This document shows, piece after piece, positions 1 through 9,140 of a DNA stretch of 64,000 bases (the stretch's first letter is position 1; each line of letters opens with the position of its first letter). The translations under genes were made by a program, and so were the position numbers. A model generated the notes under the pieces. The model saw only the letters and a program-made list of their open reading frames with translations. It was not told where the DNA came from and searched no databases. The stretch spans positions 51,425 through 115,424 of the forward strand of contig NZ_LAJB01000004.1 in the NCBI RefSeq assembly GCF_000970685.1. Direction: 5' to 3'. Origin of the DNA: Domibacillus indicus. GTDB taxonomy: Bacteria > Bacillota > Bacilli > Bacillales > Domibacillaceae.

Positions 1-722
1 ATGTAATGTTCCAGGCGAACCCTCCTGTCGGGGAAGCGATCGTTAAAACGTTTATACCGGATACAATTGATACACTGGCCATTGTTACGCTTGTTGGCGG
101 GACCGTCGGCGGCTATATTACATTTGCGGGCGGGCACCGTCTTTTGGATGCAGGAATTAAAGGAACAAATGCTGTTCCACAGGTAACCAGAAGCTCAGTG
201 TCAGCCATTGGGATTGCCTCGGTGATGCGGATCTTTTTATTTTTAGCTGCACTGGGCGTGGTGGCCCAGGGCCTTGCGATTGATCCGGCCAATCCGCCGG
301 CATCCGTTTTCCAGCTCGCTGCCGGAAATATCGGCTATCGTTTATTCGGTGTTGTTATGTGGTCTGCCGCTATTACCTCTGTTATCGGCGCCGCCTACAC
401 TTCAGTTTCATTTATTCGCACATTTCACCCGGCGATTGAAAAGTATCATAAAACAATCATTGTTTTGTTTATTATTGTATCAACCGGAATTTTCGCCACG
501 ATCGGCAGGCCGGTTAAGATGCTGATTCTGGCAGGGGCGTTAAACGGACTTATTTTGCCAATCGCCCTTGCTGTTATGCTGATTGCGGCTTATAAGAAAA
601 ATATTGTTGGAAGCTACCGCCATCCTATTTGGATGACAGGAGCGGGCATTATTGTCGTGATTCTGATGGCTTATATGGGCGGCTATACGCTTATTAACCA
701 GCTGCCGGCATTGTTTGAATAA
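1..722 (+). CDS. NRAMP-family divalent metal transporter, C-terminal part (5' end outside window)
   Basis: The reading frame is open to the left edge of the window, so this is the C-terminal part of a longer gene; the first ATG at position 6 is probably internal. About 239 residues are visible. They are strongly hydrophobic, with roughly six membrane segments separated by short loops, for example the segments around IALAVMLIAAYKK and GAGIIVVILMAYMGGY. The pattern GGTVGGYITFAGGHRL followed by a polar loop and further helices resembles the C-terminal half of NRAMP-like metal/proton symporters of the B. subtilis YcsG type. The family call is from remembered similarity and the substrate is unknown. 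The gene is followed by a strong bidirectional terminator. Confidence 0.6.
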   Translation, partial: VMFQANPPVGEAIVKTFIPDTIDTLAIVTLVGGTVGGYITFAGGHRLLDAGIKGTNAVPQVTRSSVSAIGIASVMRIFLFLAALGVVAQGLAIDPANPPASVFQLAAGNIGYRLFGVVMWSAAITSVIGAAYTSVSFIRTFHPAIEKYHKTIIVLFIIVSTGIFATIGRPVKMLILAGALNGLILPIALAVMLIAAYKKNIVGSYRHPIWMTGAGIIVVILMAYMGGYTLINQLPALFE

Positions 723-773
723 ACAAGAAGGTAACAGGGCAGCCGGATCAGCCTGCTGCTGGATATTCTAAGC

Positions 774-804
774 AAAAAAGCACCTGTTTTTCAGGTGCTT
801 TTTT
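774..804. terminator. Bidirectional terminator between the NRAMP-like gene and panF
   Basis: Perfect stem GCACCTG/CAGGTGC with A-run on the left and T-run on the right, so it can end both converging transcripts. Confidence 0.9.
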
Positions 805-2254
805 ACTGCCTGGTAAAGTGATACTCTTTTCGTTCAATGAGCAGGCTTCCTGCGATATATAAAATGAGTGAAAGAACAACAGGCAGGGTGACTGTGTGAA
901 CATCAAGCAAGTTGCCGTGGGCACTGTTATAAAAATGCAGGAAAATATAAGACGCAATACCGGAGATCATGGAAAAAAGAGCTCCCCATTTATTTCCGTA
1001 TTTCCAGTAAAGGCCAAGCACGATCGGCCAGATAAAGGCTGCTTCTAATCCGCCGAAGGCAAACAAATTTAAGAAAATAAGCAAATCAGGCGGATCAAGG
1101 GCAAGAAAAGCTACAGCGGTTCCCAGCAGGGCTGTGACCCCGAAGCTGATTTGTTTAATTCTTTTGTTAGAAGCATCAGGCTTGACATAATTTAAGTAAA
1201 TGTCTTTCACAATGGTTGAGCTGACCAAGATCAATAGCGAATCGACTGTTGACATAATGGCAGCCATTGGAGCCGCCAGCACGATTCCTGCCAGCCAGGA
1301 AGGCAGCACGTGAAGTGTAATAAGGGGAATGACTTTGTCGCCGACGTCAATCCCTGGCAGAATCGGGCGGGCAAATACGCCGATCAAGTGCATATTCAGC
1401 ATGATTACTCCCGTGACAACCGTTCCGATAATCAGCGCCCGGTGCATCGATTGCGAATTTTTGTAAGACATCGCTCTTACGGCAATCTGCGGCAGGCCTA
1501 CTACCCCAACTCCTACTAATATCCAGAAAGACGACACATACGCAGCTGATAAATTTGCATCAGCTCCATAAGGCGTCACCAGATTCGGGTTTTCAGCAAT
1601 TAAGCTTTGTACAATTGCTGGAATTCCTCCGCCTGCCCGTATAACAGCCACAAGCAAAATGAGCGTGCCAATAACCATAACAGCCCCCTGCACGGCATCC
1701 GTCAGGGCAACCGCCCGAAAGCCGCCGATTGTAACGTAAACAAGAACCGACACGGCAAATAAAAACAAAGCAGTGTTATAGCTGAGGCCCGTAATGGATT
1801 CAATTAAACGGGCTCCGCCAATCCATTGAGCCGTCATAGCCGAGAACAAAAAAATGAGAATACTTACGGCGGAAAGAAGAACCACAGCGGGGCTGTTATA
1901 TCGTTTCTTTAAAAAATCAACCAGCGTAACCGCATTATACAGCCGCGTTACAATGGCGAATTTTTTTCCGAGGATCATTAAAACGAAATAGCCGGTTACC
2001 ACCTGTGTCATAGCCAGTAAAATCCATCCGAAGCCCATTGTATAAGCGGTGCCGGGTCCCCCTAAAAAGCTTGAGGCACTTCCATATGTCGCTACCATCG
2101 TCATAGCTAAAACAAAGCCGCCAAGCTCACGCCCGCCAAGAAAATAATCATGCAAAAAATGTGTAGACGCTGTTAGTTTTGTACTCGCATAGTAGCCGAT
2201 GAAGAAAATCAGGACAAGAAAAAGAAGGAGAGGAATTAAAACAGCCCAGTTCAT
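803..2254 (-). CDS. panF: Sodium/pantothenate symporter
   Basis: A 483-residue sodium:solute symporter (SSS family) with about 13 membrane helices. SSS hallmarks are visible: the N-terminal FLGGRELGGFVLAMTMVATY region, GGFRAVALTDAVQG, and APMAAIMSTVDSLLI. The length and these motifs fit PanF, which imports pantothenate with Na+ for coenzyme A synthesis. The call over proline or other SSS symporters rests on the gene just upstream: its stop codon overlaps the panF start (ATGA), and it encodes a YhdT/DUF997 protein, the usual PanF partner in E. coli and bacilli. The start has an upstream AAGGTGA ribosome site. Confidence 0.88.
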   Translation of the reverse strand: MNWAVLIPLLLFLVLIFFIGYYASTKLTASTHFLHDYFLGGRELGGFVLAMTMVATYGSASSFLGGPGTAYTMGFGWILLAMTQVVTGYFVLMILGKKFAIVTRLYNAVTLVDFLKKRYNSPAVVLLSAVSILIFLFSAMTAQWIGGARLIESITGLSYNTALFLFAVSVLVYVTIGGFRAVALTDAVQGAVMVIGTLILLVAVIRAGGGIPAIVQSLIAENPNLVTPYGADANLSAAYVSSFWILVGVGVVGLPQIAVRAMSYKNSQSMHRALIIGTVVTGVIMLNMHLIGVFARPILPGIDVGDKVIPLITLHVLPSWLAGIVLAAPMAAIMSTVDSLLILVSSTIVKDIYLNYVKPDASNKRIKQISFGVTALLGTAVAFLALDPPDLLIFLNLFAFGGLEAAFIWPIVLGLYWKYGNKWGALFSMISGIASYIFLHFYNSAHGNLLDVHTVTLPVVLSLILYIAGSLLIERKEYHFTRQ

Positions 2255-2511
2255 TCGCTGTCACCTTCTTCCTCAAAAGAAACATTCTTGAAAAAAAGAG
2301 CCACAACGAGCCACACCAGAAAAGTCATTATAACAAACCCAACAATGCAGCTGTAAAAGAACCAGTCGGGCAGCCCCCATATATACGAGTATTCTTCCAT
2401 GCTGCGCCCCCCGAGGCCATAGGCAAAGCCGAACCACCAGATGAAGTTAAAAAGAGCAAGCCCAATACCGATCCAAGCTTCACGGTGGGCAATTTGAAAT
2501 CGTTTATTCAT
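2251..2511 (-). CDS. yhdT: YhdT family (DUF997) small membrane protein, panF partner
   Basis: An 86-residue protein with two predicted membrane helices (around WIGIGLALFNFIWWFGFAY and FYSCIVGFVIMTFLVWLVVA) and an acidic C-terminal tail. YhdT proteins of unknown function are typically encoded directly before panF, as here, with a 4-bp overlap that suggests translational coupling. The ATG at 2511 was chosen because GGGAGG lies at a normal distance before it. An in-frame TTG 15 nt upstream overlaps that ribosome site and is rejected. Confidence 0.85.
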   Translation of the reverse strand: MNKRFQIAHREAWIGIGLALFNFIWWFGFAYGLGGRSMEEYSYIWGLPDWFFYSCIVGFVIMTFLVWLVVALFFKNVSFEEEGDSE

Positions 2512-2636
2512 ACAATAACCTCCCAACGCTAGTATACATGGAGAATGAGCAGATCGGGCAAAAAAATACCAGTTTCACAAAAAGTGAGGAACGGGAATAA
2601 ATTAGGAAGAAATAAAAGAGGAAGGAGGGACGGAAG

Positions 2637-3467
2637 ATGGCAATGAAAAAAGAAGCAGCTTTAAAGGCGCACGAGGCGAAGCCGTGGATTCGCCGATTCG
2701 GGAGGTTTGGCCATATGGCAAAAGGGACCGTGTATGCACTGGTTGGCTTGTTGGCACTGCTTTCAGCGGCGGGAATGGGCGGCGGAACAACCGGGACAAG
2801 CGGAGCATTATCAACTGTGGCAGATGAACCGTTTGGCCAGCTGCTCCTCTGGCTTATTGGCATTGGATTGATCGGATATGTAATATGGGAGCTGCTTAAA
2901 TCGATTAAGGATGTTGAGCATAACGGGACAGACGCAAAAGGAATAATAAAACGGATCAGTTACATTGTGAGTGCTTTTATTTATGGGAGCCTGGCTTTAA
3001 CAGCGATTAAGCTGGCGATGCATGCAGGCAGCAGCGGCAGTTCCGAACAAACGATATCGGCAAAACTGCTTGCCCAGCCATTTGGACAGTGGATTGTCGG
3101 ACTGATCGGACTGATTATTATTGGCTATGGATGCAGTCAATTATATCGTGGATGGAAAGAAAAATTCATGAAGCATTTTAAAATATATGAAATGAACGAG
3201 AAGGAAATCCGCCTTGCCCGGAGCGCCGGAAGGGTCGGACTCGCAGCGCGCGGAGTTGTTCTTATAATAGTTGGCTTTTTCTTTATTGAGACGGCGATTA
3301 CAGCGAACCCGAACGAATCAAAAGGACTGGGCGGAGCACTCGCTGAGCTTGCCTCTCAGCCCTTTGGCCAGTTATTGCTTGCTATTACAGCGGCAGGCCT
3401 TGTCTTATACGGTGTTTATGAAATGATTCGAGGGCGCTATCAGAGAATGAATTTCGGCAGAAAGTAA
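2637..3467 (+). CDS. DUF1206 domain-containing membrane protein
   Basis: A 276-residue membrane protein built from three tandem units of about 80 residues. Each unit has two helices and a signature: DEPFGQLLLWLIGIGLIGY, AQPFGQWIVGLIGLIIIGY and SQPFGQLLLAITAAGLVLY. This threefold arrangement is typical of DUF1206 proteins, whose function is unknown. The N-terminus is basic and cytoplasmic. AGGAGG lies before the start. The stop codon overlaps the first copy of a duplicated hairpin described separately. Confidence 0.85.
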   Translation: MAMKKEAALKAHEAKPWIRRFGRFGHMAKGTVYALVGLLALLSAAGMGGGTTGTSGALSTVADEPFGQLLLWLIGIGLIGYVIWELLKSIKDVEHNGTDAKGIIKRISYIVSAFIYGSLALTAIKLAMHAGSSGSSEQTISAKLLAQPFGQWIVGLIGLIIIGYGCSQLYRGWKEKFMKHFKIYEMNEKEIRLARSAGRVGLAARGVVLIIVGFFFIETAITANPNESKGLGGALAELASQPFGQLLLAITAAGLVLYGVYEMIRGRYQRMNFGRK

Positions 3468-3724
3468 AGCACCCATACCGGGTGCTTCAGCTTGCAGACA
3501 ATGTTATTTACTTCATACTTGAACAAATGATTTTATCTATTGTTTCTCAAAAAAAGCGTACGAGAACAGCGCTTAGCCCGGGTGAGTGAAGCGAAGCCGC
3601 CAGCCCGCAGCCTACTATCCTGTTTTTCAAAAGAATTCTTACAGGACAGTAAACGGCCCATGAAATAAGCTTCATTCAACTTCTATAGTTTGTCGACAGT
3701 CTGAAGCACCCATACCGGGTGCTT
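3467..3724 (+). repeat. Short element flanked by an exact duplication of a terminator hairpin (copy A)
   Basis: The same 21-nt hairpin sequence (AAGCACCC..GGGTGCTT) occurs at 3467-3487 and 3704-3724. Only the second copy has the T-run of a terminator. The 216 bp between them has no plausible gene. It begins CAGCTTGCAGACAA and ends TTTGTCGACAGTCTG, an imperfect inverted repeat. An internal imperfect stem (TACTATCCTGT/ACAGGACAGTA) lies in the middle. The right end, read in reverse, matches the left end of the element at 48238-48432 at 14 of 16 positions. This fills the 318-bp gap between the DUF1206 gene and lplJ. Confidence 0.6.
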
Positions 3725-3729
3725 TTTTC
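3704..3729 (+). terminator. Terminator of the DUF1206 gene (second hairpin copy)
   Basis: Stem GCACCC/GGGTGC followed by TTTTTT. Confidence 0.8.
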
Positions 3730-3785
3730 TTTGAGAACGAATCTCAATGTGCTACATTTGATCTATTAACATTGGGAGGTGCCTG

Positions 3786-4775
3786 ATGCTTTTTATTGAT
3801 AACAAAGGGATAACGGATCCCCGCATCAATCTGGCCATTGAAGAATACGCCGTAAAGCATTTGAATATTGAAGAGTCTTATTTGCTTTTTTACATTAATG
3901 AGCCATCCATTATTATTGGCAAAAATCAAAACACCATTGAAGAAATAAACGTTGATTATGTAGAGGACCATAACCTTCATGTGGTTCGGCGCCTGTCCGG
4001 AGGGGGCGCAGTTTATCATGATCTTGGCAATTTAAATTTCAGCTTTATAACAAAGGACGATGGTGACAGCTTTCACAATTTCCGCAAATTTACCGAGCCG
4101 GTTGTAGCGGCGTTGAACAAACTCGGCTTAAATGCGGAGATGAGCGGGCGCAACGATTTAACGGCTAATGGTTTTAAAATCTCAGGAAATGCCCAGTTTT
4201 CCACAAAAGGACGTATGTTTACCCACGGAACGCTGCTGTTCGATACCAATATGGATGAGGTAGTGTCTGTCCTCAAGGTACGCAAAGACAAAATTGAGTC
4301 CAAAGGCATTAAATCAATCCGCAGCCGAGTGGCGAATATATCTGACTTGATTGAACAAAAAATGACTATTACCGAATTTAAACAATTTATTTTAAACCAG
4401 ATCTTTAACGGCGAAGAGCAAGTAAAGGAATATGTGCTGGGGGAAAAAGACTGGAAAATGATTCACCGGATTTCAGCCGAGCGCTACGGAAACTGGGATT
4501 GGAACTACGGCAAATCGCCGGCGTTTAATATCGAACGCTCTCACCGATTTCCGGTCGGGCTTATTGATGTGCGCCTTCACGTAAAAGGGGGAGACATTCA
4601 AACGGCGCGTATTTTCGGCGACTTTTTTGGTGCCGGGGACGTAGCCGAAGTCGAGGAAGCGCTTATCGGAATAAAGTATGAAAAAAGCGCCGTTCGCCAG
4701 GCACTTGAGCAATTGGATATGAAGCATTACTTCGGAAATGTTACCACTGATGATCTCGTTGACTTAATTTATTGA
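3786..4775 (+). CDS. lplJ: Lipoate--protein ligase
   Basis: A 329-residue lipoate ligase of the LplA/LplJ type, which activates free lipoate with ATP and attaches it to the lipoyl domains of 2-oxoacid dehydrogenases and GcvH. Visible family motifs are the N-terminal RINLAIEEY, the lipoate-binding RRLSGGGAVYHDLGN, and the catalytic lysine region NGFKISGNAQ. The full C-terminal accessory domain is present, including NWDWNYGKSPAFNIER, so the enzyme should do both half-reactions. It is a single gene with a good GGGAGGTG ribosome site and a strong terminator after it. Confidence 0.93.
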   Translation: MLFIDNKGITDPRINLAIEEYAVKHLNIEESYLLFYINEPSIIIGKNQNTIEEINVDYVEDHNLHVVRRLSGGGAVYHDLGNLNFSFITKDDGDSFHNFRKFTEPVVAALNKLGLNAEMSGRNDLTANGFKISGNAQFSTKGRMFTHGTLLFDTNMDEVVSVLKVRKDKIESKGIKSIRSRVANISDLIEQKMTITEFKQFILNQIFNGEEQVKEYVLGEKDWKMIHRISAERYGNWDWNYGKSPAFNIERSHRFPVGLIDVRLHVKGGDIQTARIFGDFFGAGDVAEVEEALIGIKYEKSAVRQALEQLDMKHYFGNVTTDDLVDLIY

Positions 4776-4780
4776 TAAAC

Positions 4781-4814
4781 AAAACAGCGCCCGGCAGAAA
4801 GCCGGGCGCTGTTT
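4781..4814. terminator. Bidirectional terminator between lplJ and the amidase gene
   Basis: A 14-bp GC-rich stem (ACAGCGCCCGGC/GCCGGGCGCTGT) flanked by A and T runs. Confidence 0.9.
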
Positions 4815-4820
4815 GTGCTG

Positions 4821-5852
4821 TTAACGAGAAAAGTAAGAGGCCAGGCCGTCTCGAATTCCGGCTGCCGCTTGCTGCTGGTATGCAGCTGATGCAATTGAGG
4901 ATTCTTCAGCAGGATTCGTCAAATAACCGAGCTCAAGCAGGACGGCGGGCCGCTGATTTTCACGAAGAACGTAATAATCGCCGTACTGTGTGCCCCGGTT
5001 TGCATTCGGCAGCGTCTTATTTAGCCCTTCATTTAACGAGCGGGCAAGCTCCTTGTGAGCCGTATGATAGTAATAAGCTGTATGGCCGGCTGCCTGCCGG
5101 CTCTGTGCCCCGTCGTAATGCAGGCTGATAAAGGCGTCTGCCCCGTGCTGGCGTGCGGTGTCTGTCCGGGCTGGCAGCGGCACATATTGATCACCGGTCC
5201 GGGTTACCACAACGGTTGCTCCACTCGCGGCTAACGCATCACGCAGCTTCTGAGCTGTTTGGAGCGTGACACCTTTTTCAATGGTGCCATATAAACCAGA
5301 TGTTCCGCCGTCAACTCCCCCGTGCCCTGGATCCAGAACAATCACTTTTCCCTGCAGGGCTGATGCGGCTGTTTCTTTTGAAGAAACAACCCAGCCTGCC
5401 ACATAAGCTTCACTGCCGCTGGCCAGTCGGATTTTAATCCAGTCACCGCTCCGGCCTATTACAGGATAACGCTCCCCGACAGACCCTTTCACAATGACAG
5501 AAGAGGAAGTGGAGGGTCCGCTCCGCAAGTTTGTTCCTTCCGTTTGAATCCGCACAAATTGGCTGGCTGAAGCCGGCTGCTTTCCGCCTGTGCGAATGAA
5601 CTGGCCGCTTACCCACGCCGTTTCACTTCCGTAAGAGATCTGAACCCAGCCATTTTGAGAAGAAAGAATGGATACTTGTTTTCCTGTACTTACCTGCCCA
5701 AGAATCGAAGCTGAAAGAGAAGGAGATTCCCGGACATTAACGCGGTCACCAGTTACTGTGCCTGTTTGGGAATGGGCAGAAGCAGAATGCCCGGCTGCCA
5801 GGACAGAGCCCAGTAAAAATACGCAAAAAATGAAGACTTTTATTCTTTCCAT
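4821..5852 (-). CDS. Secreted N-acetylmuramoyl-L-alanine amidase with two SH3 domains
   Basis: A 343-residue exported cell-wall hydrolase. Residues 1 to about 26 form a signal peptide ending in HSASA. Two bacterial SH3 domains follow (about 30-88 and 97-157), each with an RVNVRESPS or GTNLRSGPS start and a WVS-type end; these bind the wall. The rest is an Amidase_3 zinc catalytic domain with the ligand motifs LDPGHGGVDGG, TIEKG and ISLHYDGA, and the catalytic glutamate in LLELGYLTN. The enzyme should cleave the MurNAc-L-Ala bond. The arrangement fits vegetative or sporulation amidases, but which physiological one it is cannot be told. Confidence 0.9.
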   Translation of the reverse strand: MERIKVFIFCVFLLGSVLAAGHSASAHSQTGTVTGDRVNVRESPSLSASILGQVSTGKQVSILSSQNGWVQISYGSETAWVSGQFIRTGGKQPASASQFVRIQTEGTNLRSGPSTSSSVIVKGSVGERYPVIGRSGDWIKIRLASGSEAYVAGWVVSSKETAASALQGKVIVLDPGHGGVDGGTSGLYGTIEKGVTLQTAQKLRDALAASGATVVVTRTGDQYVPLPARTDTARQHGADAFISLHYDGAQSRQAAGHTAYYYHTAHKELARSLNEGLNKTLPNANRGTQYGDYYVLRENQRPAVLLELGYLTNPAEESSIASAAYQQQAAAGIRDGLASYFSR

Positions 5853-6031
5853 GATCCACCGCCTATTCGATAAATTCCCTTATATCGTATCATTTAGCAA
5901 AAAAGGGCGCATCAGCAAAAATAATGATTCATTTTGTAAGAATATTGGGCTGAATAAAAGAAAAATTTTGCTTATTGTGTTGAATTTTTTAGGAATATTG
6001 TTAAAGAAAATGAGTGAGCTGGCTGTTTTAA

Positions 6032-6046
6032 TAATAATCATTAAAT
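6032..6046 (+). promoter_or_regulatory. Candidate PerR box upstream of the catalase
   Basis: TAATAATCATTAAAT matches the PerR consensus TTATAATNATTATAA at 12 of 14 defined positions. It lies about 100 bp upstream of the catalase start in an otherwise gene-free 290-bp AT-rich region. Confidence 0.5.
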
Positions 6047-6070
6047 TTTAAAAATAATTCTAAATGAGTT

Positions 6071-6096
6071 GTTTTGATTATTTCGAAAAGTGGTAC
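6071..6096 (+). promoter_or_regulatory. Possible sigmaB-type promoter of the catalase
   Basis: GTTTTG, 14-nt spacer, TGGTAC. This is a partial match to the sigmaB consensus (GTTTAA-N12-15-GGGTAT). B. subtilis katE is a sigmaB gene, which makes it plausible, but the match is weak. Confidence 0.3.
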
Positions 6097-6145
6097 GTAA
6101 TGTAAGAATGTGATATTTATGCTACTAAGAAAAGGGGGCTAAAGC

Positions 6146-8182
6146 ATGGCGATTAATGAAAACAGCAAAAACAAGCAGCTTGATGAGTTCCGTGTAAAAG
6201 ACCAGGGAGAAAAGCTGACTACGAATCAAGGGCTTCGTGTGTCGGAAGATGAACATTCCTTAAAAGCGGGAGAACGCGGGCCCACATTGATAGAGGATTT
6301 TCATTTTCGGGAAAAAATGACTCATTTTGACCATGAACGTATCCCTGAACGGGTTGTGCATGCCCGGGGCTTTGCAGCGCATGGTTATTTCCAGGTATAT
6401 GAATCAATGAAAGAGTATACAAAAGCGGGGTTTTTACAGGACCCTTCTAAAAAAACACCGGTGTTTGTCCGTTATTCAACAGTAGCTGGATTCCGTGGCT
6501 CGGGTGATACAGTACGTGATGTCCGCGGCTTTGCTACAAAATTTTACACAGAAGAAGGCAACTATGACCTTGTCGGCAACAATATCCCTGTTTTTTTCAT
6601 TCAGGACGCTATTAAATTTCCCGATTTAATTCATGCAGTAAAACCGGAACCGCACAATGAAATCCCGCAGGCAGCGAGTGCCCATGATACATTCTGGGAT
6701 TTTATTGCCAACAATCAGGAATCAGCCCATATGGTTATGTGGCATCTTTCAGACCGTGCGATTCCCCGCAGCTATCGAATGATGGAAGGGTTCGGTGTAC
6801 ATACATTCCGGTTTGTAAATGAAGAGGGAAAAGCCCGGTTTGTTAAATTCCATTGGAAGCCGGTGCTGGGCATTAAATCGCTTGTCTGGGATGAAGCGCA
6901 GAAACTCGCCGGAAAAGACCCGGATTTCCACCGTCGTGATCTGTGGGAAGCGATCGAGATGGGCGACTATCCCGAGTTTGAGTTTGGCGTTCAGATGATT
7001 GATGAGGAAGATGAATTTAAATTTGATTTTGATGTTCTTGATCCGACGAAAATTTGGCCGGAAGAAGACGTGCCGGTTAAAATCATCGGAAAAATGACAT
7101 TAAACCGCAATGTGGATAATGTGTTTGCAGAAACGGAGCAGGCTGCTTTCCATCCGGGCCATGTGGTGCCGGGAATCGATTTCACCAATGATCCGCTTCT
7201 GCAGGGACGCCTTTTCTCTTACACAGACACACAGCTGATCCGCCTGGGCGGCCCGAATTTCCACGAGCTGCCGATTAACCGGCCGGTCTGCCCGTTTTTT
7301 AACAACCAGCGTGATGGATATGGGCGCCAGACGATTAATGTCGGGCAGGTGAGCTACCATAAAAACTCACTGGCCCAGAACACTCCGTCGCCGGCTTCAG
7401 AAGAAGAAGGCGGCTATGCCCACTACCAGGAAAAAGTGGAGGGCCGGAAAGTAGCGCGGCGCAGCGACAGCTTTAAAGATCATTTTTCACAGGCGGCGCT
7501 GTTCTGGAACAGCATGACTGACATAGAGAAAGAACATATTATCAAAGCGTTCAGTTTTGAACTTGGCAAAGTGAAAAGCAAAGATATCCGCCAGCAGGTT
7601 GTGAATATGTTCGCAAATGTAAATGTGGAGCTGGCGACAACTGTAGCGGAAGCCATCGGGGTGCAGGCGCCGTCGGATGTGCCAGAATCAGCGGTCACAA
7701 AATCCTCTGACGCATTAAGCCAGGAGAAAAATCCGGTGAAAGGCGTCGCAACACGTAAAATTGCCGTGCTTGCCGGTGAAGGATTTTCAGGAAAAGAAAT
7801 GACAGAGATCTTTAAAGCCTTTGAAAGAGCGGGAACCCGTCCTGAAGTAGTAAGCACAAAGCAGGGAATAATCAAAGGAGACGACGGAGCAGAACTTGAA
7901 GTCGACCATACTTTCCTGACAGCGGATTCTGTGTTGTTTGACGGTGTTTATGCGGCGGGCGGACTGTCAGCTGATCCGAAAGCCAGAAAGCAGGCAAAAG
8001 CCTTTTTAACGGAAGCATACGAGCACTTTAAAACGATTGGTGCAACAGGAGACGGTGTTGATCTGGCTGCAGATTTGACAGCAGACGCAGGCGTTATTTC
8101 AGAAGCGGTCCCATCAAAAGACTATGCGGACAAGTTTTTGACAGCGCTGGCTGAGCACCGCCACTGGAACCGCCAAGTATAA
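6146..8182 (+). CDS. katE: Large-subunit (clade 2, HPII-type) catalase
   Basis: A 678-residue monofunctional haem catalase that converts H2O2 to water and oxygen. The core has the catalytic histidine in [12 protein letters not shown], the catalytic asparagine in [14 protein letters not shown], and the proximal haem tyrosine in [16 protein letters not shown]. Beyond the usual ~500-residue core there is a linker and a C-terminal flavodoxin/GATase-like domain of about 150 residues (from [15 protein letters not shown]), which defines the large clade 2 type. B. subtilis KatE has the same architecture. AAGGGGG precedes the ATG. A PerR-like box lies upstream and a strong terminator follows. Confidence 0.93.
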   Translation: MAINENSKNKQLDEFRVKDQGEKLTTNQGLRVSEDEHSLKAGERGPTLIEDFHFREKMTHFDHERIPERVVHARGFAAHGYFQVYESMKEYTKAGFLQDPSKKTPVFVRYSTVAGFRGSGDTVRDVRGFATKFYTEEGNYDLVGNNIPVFFIQDAIKFPDLIHAVKPEPHNEIPQAASAHDTFWDFIANNQESAHMVMWHLSDRAIPRSYRMMEGFGVHTFRFVNEEGKARFVKFHWKPVLGIKSLVWDEAQKLAGKDPDFHRRDLWEAIEMGDYPEFEFGVQMIDEEDEFKFDFDVLDPTKIWPEEDVPVKIIGKMTLNRNVDNVFAETEQAAFHPGHVVPGIDFTNDPLLQGRLFSYTDTQLIRLGGPNFHELPINRPVCPFFNNQRDGYGRQTINVGQVSYHKNSLAQNTPSPASEEEGGYAHYQEKVEGRKVARRSDSFKDHFSQAALFWNSMTDIEKEHIIKAFSFELGKVKSKDIRQQVVNMFANVNVELATTVAEAIGVQAPSDVPESAVTKSSDALSQEKNPVKGVATRKIAVLAGEGFSGKEMTEIFKAFERAGTRPEVVSTKQGIIKGDDGAELEVDHTFLTADSVLFDGVYAAGGLSADPKARKQAKAFLTEAYEHFKTIGATGDGVDLAADLTADAGVISEAVPSKDYADKFLTALAEHRHWNRQV

Positions 8183-8193
8183 GGAGATTGTTA

Positions 8194-8224
8194 ACTGCCG
8201 GAATGCTTCGCCGGCAGTTTTTTT
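8194..8224 (+). terminator. Terminator of katE
   Basis: Stem ACTGCCGG/CCGGCAGT followed by a run of seven T. Confidence 0.9.
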
Positions 8225-8270
8225 ATGTTTTGAAAACGTAAGAAATCGAGAGGCTGTCCGGGACTGCCTG

Positions 8271-8567
8271 CTAGTTAATAAGGCTCTGGCTTGTTTCAGC
8301 GATAGCAGCATCGACCTTTGCCTGCTCATGTAAATCATAAGGGTGATAATAGCCGTTTTTGATCATATAGTTACTGATGCTTCTGTGGGTGGAAATGCCT
8401 GTCATTAATTGCTCGCGCAGCACAGAACGCAATTCAGGGGTTGCTGCTTCTGTAAGGGCGAACGCCGTATCTTTTATGCCGCATTTAACCGAAATTAAAA
8501 AGTCAGATGCAATGACCTGATCAGTCAGGCTCCCCATTCCTGCTGCACTTTTAAATAAATCATTCAT
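8271..8567 (-). CDS. CotF-like spore coat protein (YraD-like)
   Basis: A 98-residue protein with the coat-F pattern: DQVIASDFLISVKCGIKDTAFALTEA, then a helix ending HRSISNYMIKNGYYHPYD. The same features recur in the 119-residue product at 9141. The gene overlaps the preceding small gene by 4 bp. In B. subtilis, the yraD, yraE, yraF and yraG products are CotF-like and flank adhB, as these four genes do here, so I read this as the YraD-type member. Its role should be in the coat of the developing spore. The assignment to a particular Yra protein is by size and position only. Confidence 0.75.
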   Translation of the reverse strand: MNDLFKSAAGMGSLTDQVIASDFLISVKCGIKDTAFALTEAATPELRSVLREQLMTGISTHRSISNYMIKNGYYHPYDLHEQAKVDAAIAETSQSLIN

Positions 8568-8779
8568 TGCTTCACTCCTCCTTCCGGCAAGAACTGCTTC
8601 AGCTGCTCCAGATGCTGATGGCCCGTCCGGGCATCTGCATCCAGCAGAGCTTTTAATTCAGGGTCTTGTGCCAGCTTGCTCATCGTAAAAGCCTTTGTTG
8701 TGCAGATGCTTTTAAAAACGACTAATTCATGCACGTCCAGCGTTTCGTGCTGCCCCAGACTTTTTCTCACGTGTATCAC
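8564..8779 (-). CDS. Small CotF-associated coat protein (YraE-like)
   Basis: A 71-residue protein containing HETLDVHELVVFKSICTTKAF and an acidic helix with DPELKALLDADARTGHQHLEQL. It resembles the 68-residue product at 8915 (HETMELHELVNFKTVSLLKTK), so the two are paralogues. It is translationally coupled to the CotF-like gene downstream (overlap of 4 bp). Together the two small genes look like the short N-terminal and long C-terminal halves of a coat-protein module. Family and sporulation role follow from comparison with yraE/yraG of B. subtilis. Confidence 0.7.
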   Translation of the reverse strand: MIHVRKSLGQHETLDVHELVVFKSICTTKAFTMSKLAQDPELKALLDADARTGHQHLEQLKQFLPEGGVKQ

Positions 8780-8914
8780 CTCTTCAATTATTCATGTACC
8801 TGTTTATTTTGGCTGATTGTCTTTTGCTTATTCACAGCTGTCCCGTCGGTGAATGAATAAAACGCAATAGCGAAGGAAAAATGAATATGGTGACTAACAT
8901 TGGGGGTGCCGGAT

Positions 8915-9121
8915 ATGAATCAAGAAAAACTGGCTTTTCACGAAACAATGGAGCTGCATGAGCTGGTGAACTTTAAAACAGTCTCATTGCTGAAGACGAA
9001 AATGATGCAGGGTGTTTGTTTTGACAGTGATTTAAAAGCCATGATGGAGAAGGATACACAGCAGTCGATTCATCAGCTGAATGAATTATTAGAGCTGTAT
9101 AAAGGAGCAAGGACATTTTAA
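8915..9121 (+). CDS. Small CotF-associated coat protein (YraG-like)
   Basis: A 68-residue paralogue of the divergent gene at 8564-8779; both carry HET(M/L)(E/D)(L/V)HELV.FK. The start is the ATG at 8915, placed after GGGGGTG; an upstream in-frame TTG that overlaps this ribosome site is rejected. The next gene begins 19 nt later, and adhB after that, so the three probably form one operon as in the B. subtilis yraG-yraF-adhB arrangement. Confidence 0.7.
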   Translation: MNQEKLAFHETMELHELVNFKTVSLLKTKMMQGVCFDSDLKAMMEKDTQQSIHQLNELLELYKGARTF

Positions 9122-9140
9122 GCCTGTGGAGGTGAATGCA

